This document shows, one piece after another, positions 35,009 to 44,308 of a DNA stretch of 64,000 nucleotides. The notes under the pieces were generated by a model, which ran no database searches, was not told where the DNA came from, and saw only the letters and a program-made list of their open reading frames with translations. Within the stretch, counting starts at the first letter, position 1. Each line of letters begins with the position of its first letter. The position numbers and the translations under genes are program-made. Source of the stretch: CAVUBL01 sp963837945. Lineage in GTDB: Bacteria; Acidobacteriota; Thermoanaerobaculia; Multivoradales; DATKCC01. The stretch covers positions 248,001 through 312,000 of the forward strand of contig CAWIQD010000003.1 of assembly GCA_963837945.1 (NCBI GenBank), in the 5' to 3' direction.

Positions 35009-35965
35009 ATGCCGATCGTCGAGCGCGACCCCTGGCGCATGCAGTACTTCGAGGGCGTCGAGTGCCCCGAGGAGCTGTTCATCCCGACCGAGGACAGCGA
35101 CGCTTACCGCCTCTACCCCGAGCAGCGCTGGGTCTACAACAAGCTCCTGGTCGCCGAGTCCCAGGGGCTCGACGCCGGGCCCTACGGCCTGCCGCCCGAG
35201 CGCTTCCCGGTGTTCAGCAAGCCGATCTACAACCTGCGCGGCATGGGGGTGGCGAGCCGGGTGCTCGCGTCGCGCGCCGAGTACGACCGGGAGCTCGCCC
35301 CGGGGCACTTCTGGATGCCATTGCTCTCCGGCGACCACGTGTCGACCGACGTCGCGGTCGTCGAGGGCCGCGCCCGCTGGTTCCGCCACACGGTCGGCGT
35401 GCCGCTCGACGAGGGGATGTTCGACTACTGGGTGGTGGCGGCCGAGGCCCGGCCCGAGCTCGAGAGCTACCTCGCGGACTGGCTCGCCGGCCACCTCGCC
35501 GGCTACTCCGGCGCGGTCAACGTCGAGACCATCGGCGGCCGGATCATCGAGTGTCACCTGCGCTTCGCGGACCAGTGGCCCGACCTCTACGGCGAGGGCT
35601 GGCTCGACGCCCTGGTGGCCCTCTACCGCGACCGGCGCTGGAGCTACCAGGACCGGGACCGCCGCACCGGCTACAGCGTGGTGCTCTTCGGCAGCCACGG
35701 CCCGCGCTACCGCCCCGTCGAGCAGGACCTGATCGACGAGCTCCTCGCCCGCCCCGAGGTCTCGAGCATCCAGATCACCTTCCACCGCGACAAGCCGCCC
35801 GAGCTCCACGCCATGCCCCCGGGCGGCTTCCGGCTGGCGATCGTCAACTGCTGGGACCTGGACGCCGGGATCGAGGCGCGCCGCCGGCTGGCGCTGCGCT
35901 TCTGGACCACCCAGCCGCTGCGCCGGCGCCGCTTGCGGGCCGAGGGGGCCGAGGGCGCTCCTTGA
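35009..35965 (+). CDS. Hypothetical protein, possible ATP-grasp-like fold
   Basis: 318 residues, soluble, no signal peptide. I know no named family. The order VYNKLLVAESQGL, then VFSKPIYNLRGMG (lysine in a nucleotide-binding-like strand), then YSGAVNVETIGGRIIECHLRF resembles ATP-grasp enzymes, whose last motif places Glu and Asn/His at the metal site. This is a weak structural guess. The gene overlaps the CocE/NonD hydrolase start (TTGA), and another ATP-grasp enzyme lies just beyond it on the opposite strand. Confidence 0.6.
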   Translation: MPIVERDPWRMQYFEGVECPEELFIPTEDSDAYRLYPEQRWVYNKLLVAESQGLDAGPYGLPPERFPVFSKPIYNLRGMGVASRVLASRAEYDRELAPGHFWMPLLSGDHVSTDVAVVEGRARWFRHTVGVPLDEGMFDYWVVAAEARPELESYLADWLAGHLAGYSGAVNVETIGGRIIECHLRFADQWPDLYGEGWLDALVALYRDRRWSYQDRDRRTGYSVVLFGSHGPRYRPVEQDLIDELLARPEVSSIQITFHRDKPPELHAMPPGGFRLAIVNCWDLDAGIEARRRLALRFWTTQPLRRRRLRAEGAEGAP

Positions 35966-38064
35966 GGACCGTCGAGTCCTTTCCCAGGACCGTCCGCCAG
36001 ATCGAGAACCACTGGATTCCGCTGGCGGACGGGTGTCGCCTGGCCGCCCGCATCTGGCTCCCGGCCGACGCCGAAGAGCGCCCGGTGCCGGCGATCCTGG
36101 AATACCTCCCCTACCGCAAGCGCGACTTCACTCGCGCGCGCGACGAGCCGATGCACCATTACTTCGCCGGCCACGGCTACGCCGCCCTGCGGGTCGACCT
36201 GCGCGGCTCGGGGGACTCCGATGGCCTGCTGGCCGACGAGTACGCCGAGCAAGAGCTCGACGACGCCGTGGAGGTGATCGCCTGGATCGCGGCCCAGCCC
36301 TGGTGCTCCGGCCGCGTGGGGATGATGGGCATCTCGTGGGGCGGCTTCAACTCGCTCCAGGTCGCCGCCCGCCGGCCGGCCGCGCTGGCGGCGATCCTCA
36401 CGCTCTGCTCGACCGACGACCGCTACGCCGACGACGCCCACTACATGGGCGGCTGCCTGCTCAACGAAAACTTGACCTGGGGCTCGGTGCTGCTCACCTT
36501 CAACGCCTACCCGCCCGACCCGGAGATCGTCGGCCCCCGCTGGCGCGAGATGTGGCTCGAGCGCCTGGAGGCGACGCCCCTCTTCCCCGAGATCTGGATG
36601 CGCCATCCCACCCGCGACGCCTACTGGCGCCGCGGGTCGGTGTGCGAGGACTACGGCGCGATCGCCTGCCCGGTCTACGCCGTCGGCGGCTGGGCGGACG
36701 GCTACTCGAACGCCGTGCCGCGGCTCCTCGCCGGCCTCTCCGCGCCGCGCAAGGGCCTGATCGGCCCCTGGTCGCACGCCTTCCCCCACGACGCCGTGCC
36801 CGGCCCTGCGATCGGTTTCCTGCAGGAGGCTCTGCGCTGGTGGGACCACTGGCTCAAGGGCGAGGAGACCGGGATCATGGACGAGCCGATGCTGCGCGTG
36901 TGGATGCAGGAGAGCGTGCCGCCGCGCGGCCACTACCGGGAGCGGCCCGGGCGCTGGGTCGCCGAGGCCGCGTGGCCCTCGCGGCGGGTCCGGACGCTCC
37001 GGATGGCCGTCGGCCCCGGGCGGCTCGGCCCCCGGGCCGGCAAGCCGGCCGAGCTCCTCCTCTCCTCGCCTCAGACGACGGGCCGGGCCGGCGGCGACTG
37101 GTGCGCCTTCGGGGCCGAGGGCGAGCTGCCGGTCGGCCAGCGGGGCGACGACGGCCGTTCCCTGGTCTTCGACTCCGAGCCCCTGCCCGAGCGCCTGGAG
37201 ATCCTGGGCGCGCCGGAGGCGGTCCTCGAGCTCGCCGTGGACCGCCCGCAGGCGATGATCGCGGTGCGCCTCAACGACGTCAGCCCGGACGGCGCTTCGA
37301 CCCGGGTGACCTACGGCCTGCTCGACCTCGCCCATCGCGACGGTCACGAGCACCCGGAGCCGCTCGAGCCGGGTCGCCGCTACCGGGTGCGCGTGCGGCT
37401 CAACGACGTCGCCCACGCCTTCCCCCCCGGCAACGTCGTGCGCCTCGCGATCTCCACCAGCTACTGGCCGATGGCCTGGCCCGCGCCGGCGCCGGTCACC
37501 CTCTCGCTGTTCACCGGCGAGAGCGCCCTCGAGCTGCCGGCCCGGCCGCCCGACCCGGCGGACGAGGTGCTCGCCCCCTTCTCCGCACCCGAGCAGGCGC
37601 CCACCCTGTCGCACACGACGCTTCGCCCCGCCCGCTTCCGGCGCACCGTCGAGCACGACCTCGCCCGCGAGGCGACGGAGCAGGTGATCTGGAGCGACGG
37701 CGGGGAGTTCGACGGGGCGGCGCTCGCCCGGGTGGAGCCGATCGACCTCGAAGTCGGCACCCAGGTGGAGCGCCGCTACCGGATCGCCGACCACGATCCG
37801 CTGGCGGCCCGCGCCGAGGTGCGCCAGACGACCCTCCTGCGGCGCGGCGACTGGCGGGTGCGGATCGAGACGGAGACCGAGCTCACGGCGGAGCGCGAGG
37901 CGTACCGGCTGCGCGCCGCGCTCCGGGCGTACCAGGGCGAGACGTGCGTGGTGTCGCGGGCGTGGGACTGCCGGATACCTCGGATCCCCACCGCATCCCC
38001 TCGATCCCCTTCCGTCCCCCAGGGGGGGAAGGAGACGCCTCCTCCCAAGCTTCGCCGGAATTAG
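35962..38064 (+). CDS. CocE/NonD family hydrolase (X-Pro dipeptidyl-peptidase/cocaine-esterase type)
   Basis: 700 residues. An alpha/beta-hydrolase domain carries nucleophile Ser125 in GISWGGF, the acid probably in GGWADGYSN, and His in GPWSHAFPH. YLPYRKRDF and RVDLRGSGDSDG precede it, and the jelly-roll C-terminal domain follows (VFDSEPLPERLEILG, LAISTSYWPMAWPAP). No signal peptide, so it acts on esters, amides or dipeptides in the cytoplasm. The start must be TTG 35962, which overlaps the previous stop. The last 28 residues (from about RIPRIPTASP) are encoded by a C-rich intergenic-like stretch. The 3' end shares TTAG with the opposing gene. Confidence 0.85.
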   Translation: MRTVESFPRTVRQIENHWIPLADGCRLAARIWLPADAEERPVPAILEYLPYRKRDFTRARDEPMHHYFAGHGYAALRVDLRGSGDSDGLLADEYAEQELDDAVEVIAWIAAQPWCSGRVGMMGISWGGFNSLQVAARRPAALAAILTLCSTDDRYADDAHYMGGCLLNENLTWGSVLLTFNAYPPDPEIVGPRWREMWLERLEATPLFPEIWMRHPTRDAYWRRGSVCEDYGAIACPVYAVGGWADGYSNAVPRLLAGLSAPRKGLIGPWSHAFPHDAVPGPAIGFLQEALRWWDHWLKGEETGIMDEPMLRVWMQESVPPRGHYRERPGRWVAEAAWPSRRVRTLRMAVGPGRLGPRAGKPAELLLSSPQTTGRAGGDWCAFGAEGELPVGQRGDDGRSLVFDSEPLPERLEILGAPEAVLELAVDRPQAMIAVRLNDVSPDGASTRVTYGLLDLAHRDGHEHPEPLEPGRRYRVRVRLNDVAHAFPPGNVVRLAISTSYWPMAWPAPAPVTLSLFTGESALELPARPPDPADEVLAPFSAPEQAPTLSHTTLRPARFRRTVEHDLAREATEQVIWSDGGEFDGAALARVEPIDLEVGTQVERRYRIADHDPLAARAEVRQTTLLRRGDWRVRIETETELTAEREAYRLRAALRAYQGETCVVSRAWDCRIPRIPTASPRSPSVPQGGKETPPPKLRRN

Positions 38065-39143
38065 GCGGGCGGTTCTGGGGGCGTGCCGGCGGCCACCCGC
38101 CGCCGGGCGGCGTCGAGGATGCGCGCCAGGAGGTCCGGGTAGTCGCGGCCGGCGAAGCCGGTCATGTACGCGAGCTTGCCGTCCCAGCACCAGGCCGGGT
38201 TGGGGTTGACCTCGAGCAGCCGGACGACCCCGTCGGCGCCGGTCCGAAAGTCGAAGCGGGCATAGTCGCGGCAGCCCAGGCGCTCGAAGAGCCGCACCGA
38301 CCACTCGACCAGGCTCCGGCGCCGGTCGTCGTCGACGCGCGCCTCGCGGAAGGCGATGCGGCTGTAATAGGGCGAGGAGGGATCCGCCTTCGACTCGTAG
38401 GAGAGGATCGGCGCGAAGCCCTCCGGCAGGCCGCCGAAGTCGACCTCCATCAAGGGCAGCACGGTGAAGCCCGCCGCGCTCGCCGGTCGGCGCCCCGCGA
38501 CCGGATTGCCGATCAGCCCGACGCCGTACTCCGTCCCCGGCAGGTACTCCTGGACCAGGATCTCGCGCTCGGGGACGGCCCGGCGCAGCTCCTCGAGGTA
38601 GGCGCGCGCCTCGGCCTCGTCGCGCACCAGGGCCCGCCGGGTGATGCCGATGCTGCCGTCGCCCCGGTTGGGCTTGACGAGCGCCGGGTAGCGCTCCGGG
38701 ATCGCCGCGGCGAGGGCCTCGCTCGGGCGAACGAAGCGCTCCGCCGGCACCGGCACGCCCAGCTCCGCGGCCAGCGCCCGGACCAGCGCCTTGTCGTAGG
38801 CGAGCGCCAGGGTGGCCGGCGGCGAGCCGCTGTAGGGCACGCCCAGCAGCTCGAGCAACGCCGCGACGTGGAGCTCGAAGTGGGCCTCGTTACGGAAGCC
38901 CGTGTCGCAGAAGTTGAGGGCGAAGGCGGGCGGATCGGCCGCCAGGTCGGCGAGCAGGGTCCGGTGATCGTCCAGGAAGCGGAAGCGGTACTCGGCCAGC
39001 TCGGCGAGGGCCGCCTTCAGGCGGGCGAAGGCTTCGAGGTCCTCGGCGGCGAAGCGGCCGGAGACCTTGCCGCGGTCGCCGAGGCGAGGGTCTCCGAGGA
39101 CGACGGTGATCTCGGGCGGGGCGGTCTCACGGACCGCCGTCAC
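38061..39143 (-). CDS. D-alanine-D-alanine ligase family ATP-grasp enzyme
   Basis: About 360 residues. The N-terminal domain is Ddl-like (FALNFCDTGFRNEAHFELHVAALLELLGVPYSGSPP). The ATP-grasp domain includes YPALVKPNRGDGSIGI, ILVQEYLPGTEYGVG, and the metal-binding RLLEVNPNPAW. It is a ligase joining an amino or carboxyl pair with ATP; whether it makes D-Ala-D-Ala is uncertain, as it sits away from cell-wall genes. The start is probably GTG 39143, 5 nt after the FmdB stop. Together these two genes form a small operon. Confidence 0.78.
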   Translation of the reverse strand: MTAVRETAPPEITVVLGDPRLGDRGKVSGRFAAEDLEAFARLKAALAELAEYRFRFLDDHRTLLADLAADPPAFALNFCDTGFRNEAHFELHVAALLELLGVPYSGSPPATLALAYDKALVRALAAELGVPVPAERFVRPSEALAAAIPERYPALVKPNRGDGSIGITRRALVRDEAEARAYLEELRRAVPEREILVQEYLPGTEYGVGLIGNPVAGRRPASAAGFTVLPLMEVDFGGLPEGFAPILSYESKADPSSPYYSRIAFREARVDDDRRRSLVEWSVRLFERLGCRDYARFDFRTGADGVVRLLEVNPNPAWCWDGKLAYMTGFAGRDYPDLLARILDAARRRVAAGTPPEPPA

Positions 39144-39148
39144 GTGTT

Positions 39149-39358
39149 TCAGGTGAAGCCGCCGCTCCCGCCGCAGCCACCGCCACCGGTCACCGCTCCA
39201 CCGGGCGTGGTCGCGGAGCTGGCGAAGGTGGAGAACTGTCTCTCCGGCCTCTTCCGGCCGCACTGCGGGCAGATCACGTCGTCGGCACCGGCGCCCAGGC
39301 GCTGGAGGATCTCGAAACGGTGCTCGCACTCGGGGCAGCGGTATTCGTACAGGGGCAT
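39149..39358 (-). CDS. FmdB family zinc-ribbon protein
   Basis: 69 residues beginning MPLYEYRCPECEHRFEILQ. Two CxxC pairs (CPEC and CPQC) form a zinc ribbon, followed by a Gly-rich tail (GGGGCGGSGG) typical of the family. The function is unknown and likely regulatory or structural. AGAGGA lies 7 nt before ATG 39358. It is the first gene of a two-gene unit with the ATP-grasp ligase, and faces icmF across a 192-bp gap. Confidence 0.88.
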   Translation of the reverse strand: MPLYEYRCPECEHRFEILQRLGAGADDVICPQCGRKRPERQFSTFASSATTPGGAVTGGGGCGGSGGFT

Positions 39359-39550
39359 CGGGCTGGTCCTCTCGCGGTCGGTCTCTCGTTGGTTCGGGGG
39401 CCGGGCCGCCCGCTCACGGTCTCCATAACGTCGGCCGGACCCGGCGCTATTCTCGCGTCGGCTAGAATGGGCGGCGTCGGCGGGGGCGGCTCCGTCGCTC
39501 TCTCCGTCCGTCCGCGTCACCACACCGCCACCCGCCTCCGGCCGATCGAC

Positions 39551-42500
39551 ATGAGCGACTCTCCCGAGACCTACCGCCCGACCCACCCGGTCCGGATCGT
39601 CACCTCCGCGGCCCTGTTCGACGGTCACGACGCCTCGATCAACATCATGCGCCGCGTCCTCCAGGCGACCGGCGCCGAGGTCATCCACCTGGGCCACAAC
39701 CGCTCGGTCGAGGAGATCGTCGACGCCGCCATCCAGGAGGACGCCCAGGGCGTGGCCGTGACCAGCTACCAGGGTGGCCACATGGAGTTCTTCACCTACA
39801 TGCGCGAGATGCTCGACGAGCGCGGGGCCGGGCACGTGCGGATCTTCGGCGGCGGCGGCGGAGTGATCGTGCCGCGCGAGATCGAGGAGCTCCACGAGCG
39901 CGGCATCGACCGGATCTTCTCGCCCGAGGACGGCCGCCGCATGGGCCTCCAGGGGATGATCAACGAGGTCGTCCGGGGCTGCGACTACGACCCGCTCTCG
40001 ACCCCCTTCGGAGATCGACCGCGGGCCGAGCAGCTCAACGGCCACCACCTGGGTCTCGCCCGCGCGATCACCGCCGCCGAGCTCGAAGGCGAGGCGAGGC
40101 TCCCCGCCCCGCTCGCGAAGCTCGCCGCCGAGGCGCGCTCCGGCGCCGCGGGCCGCAGGGCGCCGGTCGTCGGCCTGACCGGCACGGGCGGCGCCGGCAA
40201 GTCGAGCCTCACCGACGAGCTGGTCCGCCGGTTCGTGAGCGATTTTCCCGAGCGGCGGGTGGCGGTGGTCTGCGTCGATCCGACCAAGCGGCGCACCGGC
40301 GGCGCGCTGCTCGGCGACCGCATCCGCTTCAATAGCTTGAGGAGCCCGCGGGTCTTCCTGCGCTCGCTCGCCACGCGCGGCTATCGCGGCGAGGTGAGCG
40401 CCGACCTCAGCGAGGTGCTCGGCCTCCTGGGCGGCGCCGGCTTCGACCTGGTGTTCGTCGAGACCGCGGGCATCGGCCAGGGCGACAGCGCGGTCGCCGA
40501 CCTGGCCGATCTCTCGCTCTACGTCATGACCGCCGAGTACGGCGCCCCGTCGCAGCTCGAGAAGATCGAGATGCTCGACTTCGCCGACTTCGTGGTGATC
40601 AACAAGTTCTCCCGCCGGGGCTCGGAGGACGCCCTGCGCGACGTCCGCAAGCAGGTGCAGCGCAACCGGGGGCTCTTCTCCACCCCGCCCGAGGAGCTGC
40701 CGGTCTTCGGCACCAGCGCCGCTCACTTCAACGACTCCGGGGTCAACGCCCTCTACGCCCACCTGATCGCGGCGCTCGACGAGCGCTTCGAGCTCGGCTG
40801 GCGGAGCCACTACCCCGCCGGACCGGAGCGGGTCACCGACACCGGCCAGCACGTGATCCCGCCCGGCCGGGAGCGCTACCTCTCGGAGATCTCCGACGCC
40901 TGCCGCGGCTACCGTGACTGGGCCCGGGAGCAGGCCGACGCCGCCCGCGACCTCGACGCCCTGCGGCGCGCGATCCGACTGGTCGGCGGCAGCGATGCCG
41001 CCGCCGGGGCCGACGGCGGCGGGCCCCCCGACGACTGGCGCCGCTTCGAGCCCGCCGAGGTGGCGGCCTCGCCGCCCGGCGCCGCCGACCTGATGGAGGC
41101 CTTCAACCGCGAGCTCGGGCGCCTCGATCCGGCGGTGCTCGAGCTGGCCCGCTCCTGGCCCGAGTGGCAGGAGCGCTACCGCGGGGAGCGCTTCGTCTAC
41201 CGGGTGCGGGGCCGCGAGGTCGACGTGCCGAACTACCGCACCACCCTCTCCGAGACCCGGATCCCGAAGGTCGCCCGCCCGCGCTACCGCGACTGGGGGG
41301 ACCGGATCTACTGGCGCCTGATGGAGAACGTGCCGGGCGAGTTCCCCTACACCTCCGGCGTCTTCCCATTCAAGCGCACCCAGGAGGACCCGACCCGCAT
41401 GTTCGCCGGCGAAGGGCCCGCCGCGCGGACCAACGAGCGCTTCCACTACCTGGCGGACGGCCAGCCCGCCAAGCGCCTGTCGACCGCCTTCGACTCGATC
41501 ACCCTCTACGGCGAGGACCCGGACCGGCGGCCCGACATCTACGGCAAGATCGGCGAGAGCGGCGTCTCGGTCTTCACCGTCGAGGAGGCCGAGCAGCTCT
41601 ACGCCGGCTTCGACCTGTCGGACCCGGCGACCTCGGTCTCGATGACCATCAACGGGCCGGCGCCGACGGTGCTCGCCTTCTTCTTCAACGCCGCGATCCG
41701 CCAGCAGTGCCGGAGGTTCCTGCGCGCCGAGGGGAGGCTCGAGATCGCCGAGGAGGAAGTCTTCCAGCCCGACCGCCGGCGCGGCGCGACCTGGGGGGAG
41801 GTGCGGGCGCTGCTCTCCGACGAGGAGTACGCGCGGATCGCCGGCGAGACCGTGAAGGTGGTCCGCGGCACGGTCCAGGCCGACATCCTCAAGGAGGACC
41901 AGGGCCAGAACACCTGCATCTTCTCGACCGAGTTCGCCCTGCGCCTGATGGGCGACGTGCAGAAGTACTTCATCGAGCACCAGGTACGGAACTTCTACTC
42001 GGTCTCGATCTCCGGCTACCACATCGCCGAGGCCGGAGCGAACCCGATCCACCAGCTCGCCTTCACCCTCGCCAACGGCTTCACCTACGTCGAGTACTAC
42101 CGCTCCCGTGGCATGGAGGTGGACGAGTTCGCGCCCAATCTCTCGTTCTTCTTCTCGAACGGCATGGACGCCGAGTACACCGTGATCGGCCGGGTGGCGC
42201 GGCGGATCTGGTCGGTGGCGATGCGCGACCTCTACGGCGCGAACGCGCGGAGCCAGAAGCTCAAGTACCACATCCAGACCTCCGGGCGCAGCCTCCACGC
42301 CATGGAGATCGACTTCAACGACATCCGGACGACCCTCCAGGCCCTGCTCGCCACCTTCGACAACGCCCAGAGCCTGCACACCAACGCCTACGACGAGGCG
42401 ATCACCACGCCCACCGAGGAGTCGGTGCGCCGCGCCATGGCGATCCAGCTCATCATCAACAAGGAGTTCGGCCTGGTCGAGTGCGAAAACGCCACCCAGG

Positions 42501-42973
42501 GGAGCTTCGTCGTCGAGGAGCTGACCGACCTGGTCGAGGAGGCGGTGCTCGCCGAGTTCGACCGCCTGACCCAGCGCGGCGGCGTGCTCGGCGCGATGGA
42601 GCTCCAGTACCAGCGTGGCGTGATCCAGGACGACTCGCTCAAGTACGAGACCCTGAAGCACTCCGGCGAGCTGCCGATCGTCGGGGTCAACACCTTCCTG
42701 CCCAAGGGCGGCGCCGAGGCGGCGAGCGACCTCCCGGAGGTGCCGCTCACCCGCGCCTCCAGCGAGGAGAAGGAAGGATGCATCGCGCGCCTGCGGGAGT
42801 TCGAGGAGCGCCACGCCGACCGGGCACCGGCGGCCCTCCGGCGCCTGCAGGAGGCGGCGCTCGCCGGCGGCAACCTGTTCGCCGAGCTGATGGCGGCGGT
42901 CGAGGTCTGCAGCCTGGGCCAGATCACCCACGCGCTCTACGAGGTGGGGGGAGAGTACCGGAGAAATATCTGA
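39551..42973 (+). CDS. icmF: Fused isobutyryl-CoA mutase IcmF
   Basis: 1140 residues with three parts in IcmF order. A B12-binding domain (residues 1-150) carries cobalamin His26 in DGHDASIN. A MeaB/G3E-type GTPase chaperone has its P-loop GTGGAGKSS at Lys217, followed by CVDPTKRRTGGALLGDR. The large acyl-CoA mutase barrel follows, with TSGVFPFKRTQEDPTRMF, SVSISGYHIAEAGANP and NGMDAEYTVIG. It interconverts isobutyryl-CoA and n-butyryl-CoA, or related acyl-CoAs, by adenosylcobalamin radical chemistry, with built-in cofactor loading. ATG 39551 is the first start before the conserved region; a TAGAAT at 39463-39468 may be its -10. No cobalamin riboswitch was seen in the 192-bp gap. Confidence 0.93.
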   Translation: MSDSPETYRPTHPVRIVTSAALFDGHDASINIMRRVLQATGAEVIHLGHNRSVEEIVDAAIQEDAQGVAVTSYQGGHMEFFTYMREMLDERGAGHVRIFGGGGGVIVPREIEELHERGIDRIFSPEDGRRMGLQGMINEVVRGCDYDPLSTPFGDRPRAEQLNGHHLGLARAITAAELEGEARLPAPLAKLAAEARSGAAGRRAPVVGLTGTGGAGKSSLTDELVRRFVSDFPERRVAVVCVDPTKRRTGGALLGDRIRFNSLRSPRVFLRSLATRGYRGEVSADLSEVLGLLGGAGFDLVFVETAGIGQGDSAVADLADLSLYVMTAEYGAPSQLEKIEMLDFADFVVINKFSRRGSEDALRDVRKQVQRNRGLFSTPPEELPVFGTSAAHFNDSGVNALYAHLIAALDERFELGWRSHYPAGPERVTDTGQHVIPPGRERYLSEISDACRGYRDWAREQADAARDLDALRRAIRLVGGSDAAAGADGGGPPDDWRRFEPAEVAASPPGAADLMEAFNRELGRLDPAVLELARSWPEWQERYRGERFVYRVRGREVDVPNYRTTLSETRIPKVARPRYRDWGDRIYWRLMENVPGEFPYTSGVFPFKRTQEDPTRMFAGEGPAARTNERFHYLADGQPAKRLSTAFDSITLYGEDPDRRPDIYGKIGESGVSVFTVEEAEQLYAGFDLSDPATSVSMTINGPAPTVLAFFFNAAIRQQCRRFLRAEGRLEIAEEEVFQPDRRRGATWGEVRALLSDEEYARIAGETVKVVRGTVQADILKEDQGQNTCIFSTEFALRLMGDVQKYFIEHQVRNFYSVSISGYHIAEAGANPIHQLAFTLANGFTYVEYYRSRGMEVDEFAPNLSFFFSNGMDAEYTVIGRVARRIWSVAMRDLYGANARSQKLKYHIQTSGRSLHAMEIDFNDIRTTLQALLATFDNAQSLHTNAYDEAITTPTEESVRRAMAIQLIINKEFGLVECENATQGSFVVEELTDLVEEAVLAEFDRLTQRGGVLGAMELQYQRGVIQDDSLKYETLKHSGELPIVGVNTFLPKGGAEAASDLPEVPLTRASSEEKEGCIARLREFEERHADRAPAALRRLQEAALAGGNLFAELMAAVEVCSLGQITHALYEVGGEYRRNI

Positions 42974-43043
42974 TCGGATTTCCCCCGCATCCCCGCGTTC
43001 CCCCGCCCGCCTCCTCCGGGGCCTCGGGTCGAAGCTGCTGTGG

Positions 43044-43049
43044 CACAAT
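43044..43049 (+). promoter_or_regulatory. -10-like CACAAT before the VWFA gene
   Basis: TGG-CACAAT ends 9 nt before ATG 43059. No Shine-Dalgarno lies between, so the mRNA may be leaderless. Confidence 0.35.
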
Positions 43050-43058
43050 GGCCAGGCG

Positions 43059-44264
43059 ATGACGCGCCTGCGGTTCCGACGCTTCCTTCCCGTCGTCGCG
43101 GCGGTACTCGCCGCGCTCTGCGTCCCGCTCGTCCTCTCCGGTCAGAACGACGCCGTCTTCCGGGGCGACACCTCGGTCGTGGTGGTCGAGGTGCCGGTCA
43201 CGGTCATCGGCCACGGCGCGGCGATCCCGGACCTCGGGCCCGAGAACTTCCGGATCTTCGACGAGGGTCGGCCGCAGGAGATCGAGAGCTTCGAGGTGCT
43301 CGACGTCGAGGCTCCGCCCGCCCCGGCGGCGCCGGTGGTGGCGGACGCGCCGGCCGCCGGGGCCGTCGAGCGGGGACGCCGCAACTTCCTCTTCCTCTTC
43401 GATCTCGCTTACAGCGACGCACGGGCCGTCGCCAGCGCCGCGCTGGCCGTGCGCGAGCTGGTGGCCGGCGGGCTCCAGCCCACCGATCGCGTCGGCCTCG
43501 CTTTCTTCAGCGGCCTGCGTGGGTTCCAGTGGATCCTCCCCCTGACCGACGACCGGCGCGACCTCGCCGCCGGCCTCGCGCTGCTCGACGGCCTGGTGCG
43601 CAGCGACCGCGACCGCGTCCGCGGCGTCCTCGCCTCCTGGTCGCCCGCCGACGGGGCCCTGCCCGCGACGGCGCACGTCGACCCGCGCGCGATCCTCGCC
43701 GAGTCGGGCATCATGCCCCTCTCGCGCACCGGCGACTGGCCTCACGCCAGCCTCTTCGCCCATCTCGCGCGGGCCCTCGAGGGCGTGGCGCGGGCCACCA
43801 CCGGCCTCGACGGCCAGCGCTACCTGGTGCAGCTCTCCGGTGGCATCCCCGATCGCTTCGTCACCGGAGCGACCACCGAGCGCGCCCGGATCCTCGATCT
43901 CATGCAGGGGATCTTCCGCAGCTTCCGGCGCTACGGCTGGGCGGTCCAGTCGGTGAACCTCAACGGCCTCGGGTTCGGCAGGGACTCGCTCCTGCTCCTC
44001 GCTAAGGAGACCGGCGGCCAGCTCTTCACCAACTCGAACGACGTCGGCCGGCTGGTGCGCGAAGTCGAGGTGCAGACCCGGGTGGTCTACATTCTGACCT
44101 TCGAACCGGACCCCCTGGTGGCCGACGGCTCCTACCACCGCCTCGAGGTGCACCTGGTCGGCGCGCCGAGCGGCGCCCGCGCCATCCACCGCCCCGGCTA
44201 CTATGCCCCCGACGGCAGCGCGCCGCAGGCGCTGCCCACCTGCCCGACCCGGACCTGCGGCTGA
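43059..44264 (+). CDS. Secreted VWFA-related (Acidobacterial-type) protein
   Basis: 401 residues with a signal peptide (VVAAVLAALCVPLVLSGQ). The opening FRGDTSVVVVEVPVTVIG and ENFRIFDEGRPQEIESFEV is the N-terminal hallmark of the VWFA-related family known mainly from Acidobacteria. A VWA-like domain follows, with LFLFDLAYSD, DRVGLAFFS and AVQSVNLNGLGFG. The MIDAS DxSxS motif appears degraded (DLAYSD). It ends with LTFEPDPLVADGSYHRLEV. It probably acts in protein contacts in the periplasm or outside. It follows icmF by 85 bp on the same strand with its own putative promoter. Confidence 0.85.
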   Translation: MTRLRFRRFLPVVAAVLAALCVPLVLSGQNDAVFRGDTSVVVVEVPVTVIGHGAAIPDLGPENFRIFDEGRPQEIESFEVLDVEAPPAPAAPVVADAPAAGAVERGRRNFLFLFDLAYSDARAVASAALAVRELVAGGLQPTDRVGLAFFSGLRGFQWILPLTDDRRDLAAGLALLDGLVRSDRDRVRGVLASWSPADGALPATAHVDPRAILAESGIMPLSRTGDWPHASLFAHLARALEGVARATTGLDGQRYLVQLSGGIPDRFVTGATTERARILDLMQGIFRSFRRYGWAVQSVNLNGLGFGRDSLLLLAKETGGQLFTNSNDVGRLVREVEVQTRVVYILTFEPDPLVADGSYHRLEVHLVGAPSGARAIHRPGYYAPDGSAPQALPTCPTRTCG

Positions 44265-44269
44265 ACCGA

Positions 44270-44297
44270 CCCGGTCACCCCGTTTGGGGTTCTCGGG
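44270..44297. terminator. Bidirectional terminator-like hairpin between convergent genes
   Basis: ACCCC-GTTT-GGGGT forms a perfect 5-bp stem, extended by an outer CCCG/CGGG pair with a 3-nt internal loop on each side. It lies in the 44-bp gap between the convergent VWFA and vapC genes. A U-tract is lacking, so efficiency is uncertain. Confidence 0.45.
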
Positions 44298-44308
44298 ATC
44301 GGGGACGG

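Noticed and set aside
39359..39550. Cobalamin riboswitch upstream of icmF
   Set aside because: No B12-box-like sequence or suitable stem pattern was recognised in the 192-bp gap.
39149..43048. 1299-residue minus-strand frame opposite icmF
   Set aside because: Only its last 69 codons (FmdB) are protein-like; the rest is the antisense of icmF.
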